Shown here: in pieces, positions 36,824-47,090 of the stretch | Layout: each line of letters begins with the position of its first letter | Numbering within the stretch: the first letter of the stretch is position 1 | Assembly: GCA_016748015.1 (NCBI GenBank) | Contig: JAAOMT010000718.1 | Coordinates: 1-64,000 of the forward strand | DNA from: Geosiphon pyriformis | Lineage: Eukaryota > Glomeromycota > Glomeromycetes > Archaeosporales > Geosiphonaceae | Length of the DNA: 64,000 nucleotides | Direction of reading: 5' to 3' | Position numbers and translations under genes: made by a program | The notes under the pieces: generated by a model | What the model was told of the DNA's origin: nothing | The model's input: only the letters and a program-made list of their open reading frames with translations | The model's database searches: none

Positions 36824-36897
<74 letters not shown>

Positions 36898-37293
36898 CTT
36901 ATTTTTTTGTGGAACAGCAACATAGTAAAATTAACTGTCTGAGAATAGACTTCGTAATAACCTGGTAAAAGAGAAAAGCTCCCTCTAAGTTTTGGATATT
37001 AACATTATCTTGTTAGCTTACCAGAAAAGCAAAAAGACAACATCAGACCCTAACAACTGCGCTTGTTAGCTCAGAGAAGAAAGCTCACATTTATGGAAAA
37101 TGTTGTAATTGACAAAAAACAAACTCTGTGTCTTATAACCAAAGAACTCAATAGGTAAAATCACATCCAGGAATAGATCTTCAGAAACTGATAATCAAAA
37201 CTAAGCCAACAGAATTATGCAGAAGACACATTATTAATAATTGAGAGCACCAAATATTACCATTTCCCATATCCACCAAGTTTACCCATAACA
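36220..37293 (+). repeat. 5' LTR of element B (1074 bp)
   Basis: Begins TGTTACCCAAGTAG and ends CCCATAACA just before the primer-binding site. The first 250 bp hold a degenerate tandem array of AATAACATG/TTATAACATAG words (about 36250-36480). A T-tract of about 70 bp at about 36825-36897 is shorter and broken by C in the 3' LTR, which explains the length difference (1074 versus 1032 bp). Differences from the 3' LTR are mostly C/T and G/A. Confidence 0.92.
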
Positions 37294-37295
37294 TT

Positions 37296-37312
37296 TGGTG
37301 CTCCCTGTGAGG
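37296..37312 (+). promoter_or_regulatory. Primer-binding site of element B
   Basis: TGGTGCTCCCTGTGAGG starts 2 bp after the LTR end. The complement would be the 3' end of a host tRNA (..GGGAGCACCA). The tRNA identity cannot be decided from this window. The same site is used by element A. Confidence 0.8.
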
Positions 37313-37357
37313 TTATAAATCCACAAAGACAGAGCACCCCAGAGATACACAAAAGTA

Positions 37358-38598
37358 ATGACTATTGGAACAATAGAAAAAGACCATTTCTCATACGGAA
37401 AAGCACTATTTCAATACTTTTGAAAAAATCTAGGAATACCAGCAAAAACCACTATCACAGAAAGTGACTTTTGTAACTATATCAATGCAAAAATCAACTG
37501 CTTGTTAGGTTGCACAACAGACACAAGAAGACTTAAAGAACAAATCTATTAAAGCTTACTAAAGTACTCAACAACTACCACTACTTGAGCAATCACTGAA
37601 ACCTTATGCATAGTCAATACAGACATTAAACACTACATGACAAAATGATTCCCTTAAGTACAACAACCAGTAGAATTCAATCCAGAGGAATACGAGTACA
37701 AATCCAATAATCCTACAACTGCTCAAGACAAATCTACAGTCAACAAGAAACCAAGAGTTTTCTTCCCAACAACTCCATTATACCATCAGACACCTCAAAG
37801 TAGAATTGTATTCAACCTATTCTGGAAATCCAGTCAGAAACACCACGAACTTCTGGAAATTCACACCCTTGAAATTAACACAATTGGACCAAATTACTAG
37901 GAGAATACAGATTGCTGTTTGAAAATCTTACCCCAGCAGCCAGTTAAACAGAAAGAAACATGTCAACTTGAGAACAGCCACCAGCACAAAACCTAGCAGA
38001 ATTAGCATCTCCTCTGACAGAAAAAACAGCTATCTTACAATCTATTGGTTCAAGTGACAAAGGAAAACAACCAGCATTAACACCTGGAGAACATTCGAAT
38101 ACACAGATACCAATCCCTTTAAACATAACCAGTGACACCTCACCTATTAACCAGATCATGGCTTACCAGGATATTGCTAAATTGGAAAAATTCTTTGGCA
38201 AAGAAAATAATGCATATTTGTGGATTGCGGAAGCTGAGAAAGCAATCACTGCTAACAACTGGGATAATGACAAAGCTATTCAAGTGCTGCCATTTTTTCT
38301 AACTGGAACTGCAGACTCATGGTATTAAAGTCTTGCAGAAAAACCAACCAACTTTAATATCTTTAAGCTTGTCTTTTTACAATACTTTTGCAATCCCAAT
38401 ACATTAATCTGATTGCAGAATCAATTCAGCATAATTAAACAAAAAGATTACAAAGCAGTAACTACTTATCTTGGACGATTCAATCAAATCCTTCATCAAA
38501 TATTAGCTATTGAAAGAAACTATTATACTGCGGCACAAGTTTTTAATCAATTCATTAAAGAATTGTGAAGTAGTATTCTAAGATCTGTAAAACCCCGC
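37358..38598 (+). pseudogene. Element B gag, 5' part (interrupted by element A)
   Basis: Starts at the ATG in AAGTAATGACTATTGG (37358) with a stop-ridden N-terminal region. The in-frame stretch from ATG 38158 (MAYQDIAKLEKFFGKENNAY) reads a retrotransposon Gag core: WIAEAEKAIT, QVLPFFLTGTADSWY, TYLGRFNQILHQI, FNQFIKEL. It is colinear with element A Gag (KLDNFTDEED, AIPYFLKDTVDAWYQNL, TYLGRFHRNLRQI, LNQFIRDL). It breaks at codon CGC 38596-38598 where element A is inserted and resumes at 48861. Stops within the core include TAA near 38326 and TGA near 38565. At least one frameshift separates the two parts. Confidence 0.8.
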
Positions 38599-39449
38599 TG
38601 TTACTTATAGAAATATAGGAAATATATTAGCATAATTATTAGCCAATTAGAAGTAAGTGTAGTAAATGTGGAATTCCAAGATTTCTCTCAGGAATTGTAG
38701 GATTCCAGAAATTTCAGGATTCCCTAATGAGGAATTTCAGGATTCCAGAATTCCAGAATTTCTCTCAAAAGAATCACAGAATTCCAGGAATTCCAGAATT
38801 CCTGTCATGAAAAATCGAGGAATTGAAGAATCTTAATTATGTATATATAGTGGTAGTGTTAGAAACAGAAAAGACAGAATCGATACCACAGAATTCTTAG
38901 CTTAGAAACAAAAATCATCAAATAAATAATTATTCTATATCTCAATCCACTCTCCACTATCAACACTTTATGTTGATAATAAGTGATACTTAACCACACT
39001 GGAACAATAGCTCTTGATCACAGCTATTGATGAGATACTAATCTGCAAATTGCCTTGGCTTATTTCTTTTCTTTCTTTATTTTTCTCTTATTTTTCTTTA
39101 TTTTATTTTGATTTATTATTGTGCACTAACCCATTGATTGAAAAGCACTGATTACTGACATCAAAAATTGCCTGGTAAAAGACCCCTGTGAGAGGGTAGG
39201 ACATGTACAGAAGATATGGATTACTTACCAGAGGATTGCCAGCCACCAAGCCAAGAAAAAAATTGACAGACTTGTGAGTCTGGGAAGCTACGGATAAAAC
39301 AACTATTGAATCTCTGTTCATTATACAAAGGACTTTATTAAAACCTTCAGATACAATGCTTGCAGAACCTTATCAATGGAAGTAGCTTCACGAGCACCAA
39401 GTTATGGGTTTGTTATTTACTTTAACAGCAGAAATAATCCCTTGTAACA
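38599..39449 (+). repeat. 5' LTR of element A (851 bp)
   Basis: Starts TGTTACTTATAG and ends CTTGTAACA. It contains a cluster of GGAATTCC/GGATTCC half-palindromes at about 38668-38830, a TATA-like element at 38841-38850, and a T/C-rich stretch near 39060-39115. Compared by eye with the 3' LTR over the first ~300 bp, about 28 differences are transitions and one is a transversion. Confidence 0.94.
38841..38850 (+). promoter_or_regulatory. Candidate TATA box in LTR A
   Basis: GTATATATAG, about 240 bp into the LTR and just after the GGAATTCC cluster. It is followed about 30 bp downstream by AGAAACAGAAAAGACAG, a plausible transcript start region. The motif is kept in the 3' LTR (about 48248) and in the solo LTR (about 17350). 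This is position and sequence inference only. Confidence 0.5.
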
Positions 39450-39451
39450 TT

Positions 39452-39468
39452 TGGTGCTCCCTGTGAGG
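39452..39468 (+). promoter_or_regulatory. Primer-binding site of element A
   Basis: TGGTGCTCCCTGTGAGG, 2 bp after the 5' LTR end and identical to the site in element B. A shared primer tRNA agrees with the two elements being close relatives. Confidence 0.82.
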
Positions 39469-39508
39469 TATAATCCTACAGAGAACCAGCACCAACCCAA
39501 ATCTAAAC

Positions 39509-41290
39509 ATGGCAGAATCAGAAAATATAGGAGCAAACCATTTAGAATTCGTGAAATTTTTGTTTCAACAATACAGCCAACAATTAGAATTAAACAGTAA
39601 TCATTACCCAACTGAATCAGTCTTCAACTTTTACATCAACAACAGAATTACTAAATGCTTAGAAGGAACAGTTAACATTGAAGCAGCAAGAGAAAACTTT
39701 TACACAGAATTATTCCAACACACCAACTTACCAAGGAACTATAGTTTTGCACCAATAATCAGAGAAATCAACCAGACTATTAAAAGGTACACTCAACAAT
39801 AATTTCCTATTACCTACACAGACAAAGATAAAAGAAGAATACAAACACCAGCAGCAACACCAAAAGGAATACAGTTACTTAGTTGGAAGAAGCACAGAGT
39901 AGAATCACCAACCGCTCCATCATATTACTACACACCTGGAAGCACCATCAACATCTTATCAGCAAATGCATTCATCTCAAATGCAATATTAACAGTTGGA
40001 AGATTCCAGTTCCAAAGCAAACAATGGAAAGAAAATTTACTAGGGCCATACAGAGCGTATTTTGAAGGATTTAAATCATGATCACCAACTCCATTAGGAA
40101 TTCGATCACTGTTGCTTTAACCAGACTTTGGAATCGCTACCCTGTGGGAACTATCTGAAAAAGAAGAGAAAAAAGAATTAGAAGATCAAGAATTTACTTA
40201 CCAAAACCTGATCACTAAAAACCCAGAAGTTGAAACCCCAAATTTTCAAGCTCAGCAAAGTCTAAATCTAGAAAATTCGGAAATCGAAACCCTGAATCAT
40301 CAAAGGCAGAACAATCCAAACCCTGAATTAAGTAATCAGCAAAACTTACCTCTGGTAATCATCATCGATCAACTGCCGATTAATCCAGTAGCTGAACCCA
40401 TATAATAGCCATTTCAACTACCACCCCAACAACCAGTACAACAACAATCACTTCAACAGCCACCACAACAATCCAACTTAGATCCAATGGCCTACGCACC
40501 AATTGCAAAACTTGACAACTTTACTGACGAAGAAGATGATACACAAGTATGACTGAATAACGTAAAAAAAGCCATCACTGCGAACGGATGGAATGATGCC
40601 TAAGCACTTCAAGCCATCCCATACTTTCTAAAGGACACCGTGGATGCATGGTATCAAAATCTAGCTGTCAAACTCCAAAACTTCAATGACTTCAAGATGA
40701 AATTCATAAAATATTTCAGCAACAATAATAGTATCAACAAATTAGCCAACTTTTTCACCACCATCAAACAAGGAAATACTGAAGCAGTCACCACTTACCT
40801 GGGACGCTTCCATAGAAACCTACGCCAGATCCAAGCAATTCAAGCTGATTATTTTACAGTGCCACAGATTTTAAACCAATTTATTAGAGATTTGCACAGT
40901 AACCTCCTCCAGCGAGTACACCCAATGCATCCAGTTGACCTCCCTACCACAGTTATACATGCCAGAGATTTTGAAGCAGCTGAGTTAGAAGCCAACCACG
41001 CTCAAGCAGTAAACCTAGTAATGAATAGATCATCTGAATTGGACTCCAAACTGAAACAATTTAGTAAGTCAATTAATCAGAAACTAGAGAGATACTTAGC
41101 TGACAATCACGCCATATATCAAACACCACAACGATGCCATAATTCAGGAAATGCAAATCGTTTCCAAAATCAATCACAGTCATCATCCTTGACTACATCT
41201 AGTCTACTGTGGCAGCCGGAAATGCATGCCTGCCACAACTGTGGTAAACAAGGCCATATTCGAGTTAATTGCCATACTTATAGCAATTAA
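39509..41290 (+). pseudogene. Element A Gag with CCHC zinc knuckle
   Basis: ATG 39509, 59 bp after the 5' LTR end, starts MAESENIGANHLEFVKFLFQ. The first ~95 codons are open, and scattered in-frame stops follow (for example at 39800, 40078, 40403 and 40551). The Gag core runs from about 40500 to 41000: PIAKLDNFTDEED, AIPYFLKDTVDAWYQNL, TYLGRFHRNLRQIQAI, LNQFIRDLHSN. The zinc knuckle CHNCGKQGHIRVNC (C-x2-C-x4-H-x4-C) is at about 41230-41272. The TAA at 41288 is in frame with the following Pro/Gln-rich linker and protease and could be a mutated CAA. Gag forms the particle and binds element RNA. Confidence 0.85.
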
Positions 41291-42419
41291 CAATCAGGAA
41301 ATCAATACAGAAATCCCGATCACTGGTTCCAAACTCCGAATCGTTATCTGAATCAAGATTAAGACTAATATCAAACTACTTACCTGCCAATAACGCAGCA
41401 ACCAATCTATTAACCACCAGTATATCAACCTTTAATTTATCAATAGCAGTCTTCAGCAATTTATCAACAGCAGCCTCCAGTAATTTATTAGCCACAGCCC
41501 CAAATAATTTATCGGTCTCAACCATCAATTCAAACACCACTCCAAAACTCAGCTATGATGACATTAGGAAACCTGAGACCCAGAATTGTTCAAAATTGGA
41601 GATTGGCAATGGTTGTTCATTAACCAGTCTCCAGCTCTTCTCACCAGAGCTTAGGACTCCATTCTCAGAATTTGGGTACAGGTGCCACCCAAAATCTGAC
41701 TTCCCAACACTATTTAAGTCTTCTGGTTACCCCAGAAGACACCTTAACTAGCAACCAAAAACCCACCCAAAAACAACAAACACTTACCAGCAATATTCTG
41801 CCAGCAATAGTCACCAATGACGAATTACTAGCCGTCATCTTCCCATTCGAGATCGAAGAACCATCAAGTACACCATTATTTAGTAAAGCTGCTCTTGATG
41901 AAAAACCTATCACTGCGATGTACACAGATGCTAAGGTTGATGGTCAATCTATCAAATTGATTCTCGATAGCGGTTTAGCAGACAGTATTATCACATAACA
42001 ACTCATGGATCAATTAAGTCACTGAGTTGATCGAGCTGCCAGCGCCAGAATTATCACAGCTGATAAAGTGACCAAAACTCCAATCGGCAAAATCAACGAC
42101 TTCCCTTTCGAAGTCAATGGTATTGTGACTCTCATTAAAGTTCTAGTGATAGAAGCCACTCAATACCAAGCTCTTGTTGATAATGACTGGCTATCCAAAG
42201 TCAATGCGATGTTAGACTGGAACATCCAGGAATTCCAGCTAACATATCAGAGCCAACACATACATGTACTGGCCATGTGTGGCCATTTCAAGACTCCTCC
42301 AAAAGAGAAACTATTGATCGAACTGGAGAAAGAGAAAGAGAAACCTACCTGGGAAGCATACCAAGTCTCGTGGGCCGATGCCAACCACAACGAGCTGCCA
42401 CCAATACTCCCCTGAAACG
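41291..42419 (+). pseudogene. Element A Pro/Gln linker and retropepsin-like protease
   Basis: A linker of repeated Gln/Pro/Tyr words (YQQQPPVIY-like, about 41391-41510, with stops) precedes the protease. The aspartic protease carries LILDSGLADSIIT at about 41960-41997; DSG is the catalytic motif (DTG/DSG in the family). It continues after a stop with GKINDFPFEVNGIVTLIKVLVI (pieces) and NDWLSKVNAMLDWN, the hydrophobic flap and C-terminal part typical of Gypsy proteases. The frame is the same as Gag and RT. Element B has the matching LILDSGSASSIIM near 49820. Confidence 0.82.
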
Positions 42420-43600
42420 ACAATAACAACGGAAAAGAGGAGCAAAGAAAAAAACCTACCTGTGAAACCACTATCGATGCTGGGACCAATGACAAAGACT
42501 ACTATGAGCTACCACCAGTATTATCATGGGACGACAACTCCAAGGGAAAGCAAAGAGAGGAACTTACCTGAGAAACCAACAATCTAACTTGGACCAATAA
42601 CAAACAAGAAGAAGCCTCAAGTCGGGAATGGAATGAAGATAAGAGAAAAGAAAAAAAAAAAGAAGAAACACCATCAATGACTGACAGTTATAATTTCTAC
42701 ACCCACCACACTCCACAACAATCCAATTATCGACAGCCAAGGCTGGTATGCGTCAATTGTGGCAAGAAACTGTTGTCAATGGGCACATGTTGTGGTGATG
42801 ATGAGGAATACCACATTGCAACAAAGTTTTACTGTTGTTCATGTTTACTTGAACACTTTGGATGACCAAAGAGGCAAGAAAAATGGGATAACCAACCTTG
42901 TCTCACTTGTGGGGAGACCCTACTAGATGAAGAGATGTGGAATGACATCCCAGGACGTAAAGGAACATGCAACGTGTTGTGTCAATACACAATTTTAATA
43001 AGCGACTGGGTAAGGAAAGGAACCCCAATAGAAGCGGCCTGAAAAAGAGCCGTGCAGCAACTGAACAGTTGTCCACACAACAACAATGAATTGTGGAGAA
43101 TGGCAATTGCCAAAATAGAAGGAGTGACACCTAAAGAGATCAGAGAAATCAAAAACAACCCACCAGAACCCATCGAGCTTGACTGGAATGCAGAGCCAGC
43201 CATAAATTCTCTGGAACCCGAAGAGTTCCATGAACACTACCAAAACTTGGCACCCACTAGAGAAAAGCAAGAACAATGGCTAGCACAGTTGAATACAAGA
43301 CTGTGTTGCCATTGTTTAATTCCCAGTGACTTTGAATATTGTGACAATTGTGACCTCCTTTACAATCCACCACCACGCATAATTTACTTGATCCCTGAAG
43401 AAGAGGAACCAATCAGCAGCTGTGTATCGGAATCAGAATCACTGATCAATCATGATCTAGACTCCGACAATGACGATGAAAACATCGGTTCCAGCTCCGT
43501 TCAAAATAACAATGACAACAAAAATGATTCCAACTCAGATTCAAACTCCAATTTAAACCATGAACAATACATTGCACTATTAGATCTCTCCAAGGAACAA
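42420..43600 (+). pseudogene. Element A Cys-rich module between protease and dUTPase
   Basis: About 390 codons in the Pol frame linking protease to dUTPase. It has several Cys pairs with zinc-ribbon spacing: CVNCGKK with CCSC (about 42750-42843), CLTCGE with a later CNVLC (about 42901-42982), and CCHC plus CDNC (about 43305-43350). An acidic, Asn/Asp-rich spacer (about 43395-43560) follows. Element B has the same Cys pairs in the same order (CVDCGKK, CRPC, CLTC, CNHC), so the module is a real part of the element. I do not recognise it from other Gypsy elements; nucleic-acid binding is a guess. Confidence 0.65.
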
Positions 43601-44060
43601 GAGTTGAAATGGTATAGTGACAATGGGGAGGGTATTATGCCAGAACGTGCACATGATACAGATGCAGGGTTTGATCTGAGATATTCAGGAAAAGATGCCA
43701 TCAAATTGGAACCACATTCACACACCTGTATTGATCTGAAAATAGCACTAGAAATTCTGGCAACAACAATGGTTCAATTAGCATCTAGGAGTAGTTTAGC
43801 GAAAAGAGGGATCAATATAAGAGGAGGAATAATTGACACAGGATATGTAGGAAATATCATCGCTATGTTACAAAATGACTCAGAAAAGACCTACATAATA
43901 GAGCCCAACGAAAAAATAGCACAGGCAATATTCCTGCCTTTGGTTAGAGTGGCTCAGTTAGTATCAGTGGGAAAGAGAGAGGAATTAGGAATAACAGCAA
44001 GAGGAATACAGGGATTCGGATCAACAGATAGAATAGATGTACCAGTTAATATAGCAGAAG
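43601..44060 (+). CDS. Element A dUTPase domain
   Basis: All five motifs of trimeric dUTPases are present in order: DAGFDL (43661-43678), RSSLAKRGI (43787-43813), GGIIDTGYVG (about 43823-43852, holding the catalytic Asp and the Tyr), KIAQAIF (about 43912-43932) and RGIQGFGSTD (about 44002-44031). dUTPase hydrolyses dUTP to dUMP and pyrophosphate and keeps uracil out of newly made DNA. The domain lies in the unbroken 758-codon stretch 43052-45328, between the Cys-rich module and the pre-RT region. In betaretroviruses and non-primate lentiviruses dUTPase sits elsewhere (upstream of protease, or between RNase H and integrase). Residues look intact here, although the element is otherwise dead. 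Confidence 0.9.
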
Positions 44061-45328
44061 AAAAAATTGTTGGCCAAGGAGAAATTATCTCAACTGGTCA
44101 AGCTATTTCTATTCCACCATATAGCCAGTACATGCTAACAATAGGAAAGAAAGAAAAAGAGCAAAGACAAATTTTTAAAGCTGAAGCAAACCTTTGTAAA
44201 TCAGGAGAGATTGGGTTGATCAATCTCCACATACCAGCCAAAAGCTATAGCAGCATAAAAATTCTCATCTACAACAACACTGGTAATGTCATCAACATAC
44301 CAGAAGGAACTACCATTGGATATGTAACCACAAAAATAGAAGACCAACCACCAAACCCCATTCCAGACTTTCTACAACTTTGTGGATATGTTGACATTAC
44401 ATCACAAACAATCTATAGACGAGATAAATGTTATTTGCTTCAACCAGAACAATTGGAACAAATGAACATGGGAAACTTAGATCCACTCCAATGTATGCAG
44501 CTCAAGATGTTACTCAACAATTTCAACAACATCTTTGCCAGTAAAAATGAGTTTGGCCGAACTGACATCATCCAGCATCAGATCAAGACTGGAGATATAA
44601 TGCCAATCAAACAAAGAGCATACAGAGTGCCGCCAGCCAGCCACAAAATCATTCGTCAAGAGATAAACAGAATGCTTGACAATGGGCTAATTCAACCATT
44701 AATGAGTCCATGGTCGTTACCAGTGGTACTCGTCTGTAAAAAGAATAGAAAAATCCAGTTTTGTGTAGACTACAGGAAACTCAATGGTGTAACTCGTGGA
44801 AACAGTTATCCAACTTCACGAATACAGGAATTATTCAATGCTTTCGGTGGGAACAAATGGTTCTCAACATTAGATTTGGACAGTGGTTACTGGCAAGTAG
44901 CCATGAATTCAGCTGACAAAGAGAAGACAGCATTTACTACTAGAGAAGGGAATTTCGAATTTGAAGTAATGCCATTTGGCTTAACCAATGCTCCAGCAAC
45001 TTTCCAATGGCTAATGGAAATCATTTATACTGGCTTATTGTGGAAATCAGTAGTTGTATACTTGGACAACACCAATGTATTCTCAAAAACGTTTGATGAT
45101 CATCTTCATCATCTTCAACAAGTGTTCGAAAGACTAAGAAAAGCAGGACTAAAGTTAAATGCAACAAAGTGCTTCTTCGGTAAGACAGAACTAAAATTCT
45201 TAGGACACATAGTCAGCAAAGACAGCATCAAAATGGATCCAGAGAAAATAGAGATAGTAAAAAACTTTTCAGTGCCAACCAATATGACAGAACTGAAATC
45301 ATTCTTGGGATTTGCCAGCTACTATTAA
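44061..45328 (+). pseudogene. Element A pre-RT beta domain and reverse transcriptase
   Basis: First comes a beta-rich linker seen in many Gypsy Pols: SIPPYSQYMLTIG, then GLINLHIPAKSYSS and NIPEGTTIGYV. RT starts near 44570 with HQIKTGD and runs RAYRVPPASHKI, MLDNGLIQPLMSPWSLPVVLV, FCVDYRKLN, FSTLDLDSGYWQV, MPFGLTNAPATFQ and KCFFGKTELKFLGHIVS, matching Ty3/Gypsy RT. The catalytic box reads YLDN (45059-45070) where YLDD is expected; element B keeps YLDD. The change is one G-to-A in the second Asp codon. The open stretch ends at TAA 45326-45328 after FASYY, in frame with RNase H. Confidence 0.9.
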
Positions 45329-45997
45329 CATTTTATCAAGAACTTTTCCAAGATAGCACAGCCACTCAACCAACTGCAAAACAAAAATACAAAATATGAA
45401 TGGACTGAAAGTCAACAAGAAGCTTTTGATATTCTAAAAAAAAAGCTTATACAAGCTTCAGTACTGATCTATCCAGATCACAGTAAAACATTTATTATCA
45501 CCACAGATGCATCCAGCCAGGCATTAAGAGCAGTACTATCTCAAAAAGGACCAGACGGCAGAGAACATCCAGTGGCATATGCCAGCAAAGGTTTAACACT
45601 AGCTGAAAAGAACTATGGAACACCAGAAAAAGAACACTTAGCAATATACTGGTCAGTCATGAAATGGAAAGAATATTTGAGCCAGAAGTTTGAAGTGTAC
45701 ACAGATCACAAAGGATTAACATCACTTCAAAAACAAGAATTTGGAGATAGAAGACAGTCAAAATGGAAAATGGCACTTGCACCATATAAGTATACTATAC
45801 ATTATAAAAAAGAAAAAAACAACAAAAATGCGGATGGTTTATCACAAATGAGACAAATCTAAGAACATTTCAATCCAAAAATATAACAAAACCAGAACAA
45901 TACCAACAGAAAAATACAACAAAAGATTAACATACAAAAATATCAACAATTACAATATTATATAAACACTTAACAGTTCAAGGAGAATTTATCTCAA
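45329..45997 (+). pseudogene. Element A RNase H and connection region
   Basis: Continues the RT frame: FIKNFSKIAQPLNQL, YEWTESQQEAFDILK, then RNase H with IITTDASSQALRAVL (first Asp), EKNYGTPEKEHLAIYW (Glu), EVYTDHKGLTSL (Asp) and NNKNADGLSQM (last Asp). It removes element RNA from the hybrid during reverse transcription. A stop at 45860 follows the domain, and two more fall before the integrase at 45998; in the unmutated element this was probably read through as polyprotein. Confidence 0.87.
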
Positions 45998-47090
45998 ATG
46001 GAACAAAAGAGTATCAAACAACAATCAAAATATTTTATCACTCACCAAAATATACTTTATTGGAAAAATAGAAGGGATCCAGATCAACCAACCAGAGTAA
46101 TTACAGAGCCAGAAAAAGAGACAATATTATTCAACATGCACTCAAATCTAACAGCAGGACATTTTCACAAAGAAACAACCATGGAAAGAACCAAAAAGAG
46201 ATACTATTGGCCATCAATGTACCCAGACATCATTCAATATGTTCAAAATTGTGATGCTTGTCAGCAAAGAAGAGGAACAAGACCCAGTAAACCATTAAGA
46301 CCAATCAAAGTGGGACAACTATTTGACCGTATTGGAATTAATTTAGTCAGACCATTAACAATCACTAGCAGAGGAAACAGATACATAGTGGTAGCTATGG
46401 ATTATTTCACTAAATGGCCAAAGACAAAAGCAATTCAAAGAGCGGATACAGAATCTGTTGCCAAATTCATTCATCAGGATTTGATTTGTCGACATGAATG
46501 TCCAAAAGAATTATTATCAGACCAAGGAACTCATTTTGTGAACAAAACATTAACAGAATTGAGCCAAAGATTCGGAATCAAGAGACTATTATCATTACCA
46601 TACCATCCACAAACCAACAAATTAGTAGAAAGATTCAATAGAACACTGTGTGAAGCAATAGCTAAGTTCAGCCAAGAAAACCAGAATGATTGGGATTTGT
46701 TCATACCATCAGTACTATTTGCTTATCAAACAATGAAACAAGATACTACACAAGCAATACCATTTAAATTAATATATGGGAGAACAGCAACATTACCAGT
46801 AGAGAGAGAAATTAATACATATCCAGCTGAACCAATAACAGAAGAAAATTTTCAAGAAACATTGCTGAGAAGAACATATGACTTAATGGAAACATTGGAA
46901 AACAAATGAAGAAGAGCAGCTGATAATATTCAAAAGTCACAAGAAAAACAAAAAGAAAGACATGATAGTCAACTACCAGACAAACCAGTTGAATTCAAGA
47001 TTGGAAACAAAGTATTACTACATCATACCAAAGCAAAAAAACAATGGAGTGGAAAATTCGACCCCAAATAGGATGGACCATTTCACATAG
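45998..47090 (+). pseudogene. Element A integrase with GPY/F-like module
   Basis: An HHCC zinc domain (HSNLTAGHFH ... CDACQQ, about 46139-46268) is followed by the catalytic core. The first catalytic Asp is replaced: IGINLVRP (Asn codon 46340-46342), while element B has IGIDLVGP. The second Asp is kept in LLSDQGTHF (about 46513-46539) and the Glu in KLVERFNR (about 46619-46642). A TGA near 46909 is followed, in frame, by RAADNIQKSQEKQKERHD, FKIGNKVLLHHTKAKKQWSGKF and DGPFHIEEILGNRAYKL (pieces), a GPY/F-like module. No chromodomain was seen. Integrase inserts element cDNA into the host genome; this copy cannot. Confidence 0.88.

Noticed and set aside
43501-43725. Minus-strand ORFs inside elements A and B (for example 43725-43501, 42495-42247)
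   Set aside because: Overlap the dUTPase and protease coding frames; no independent motif.
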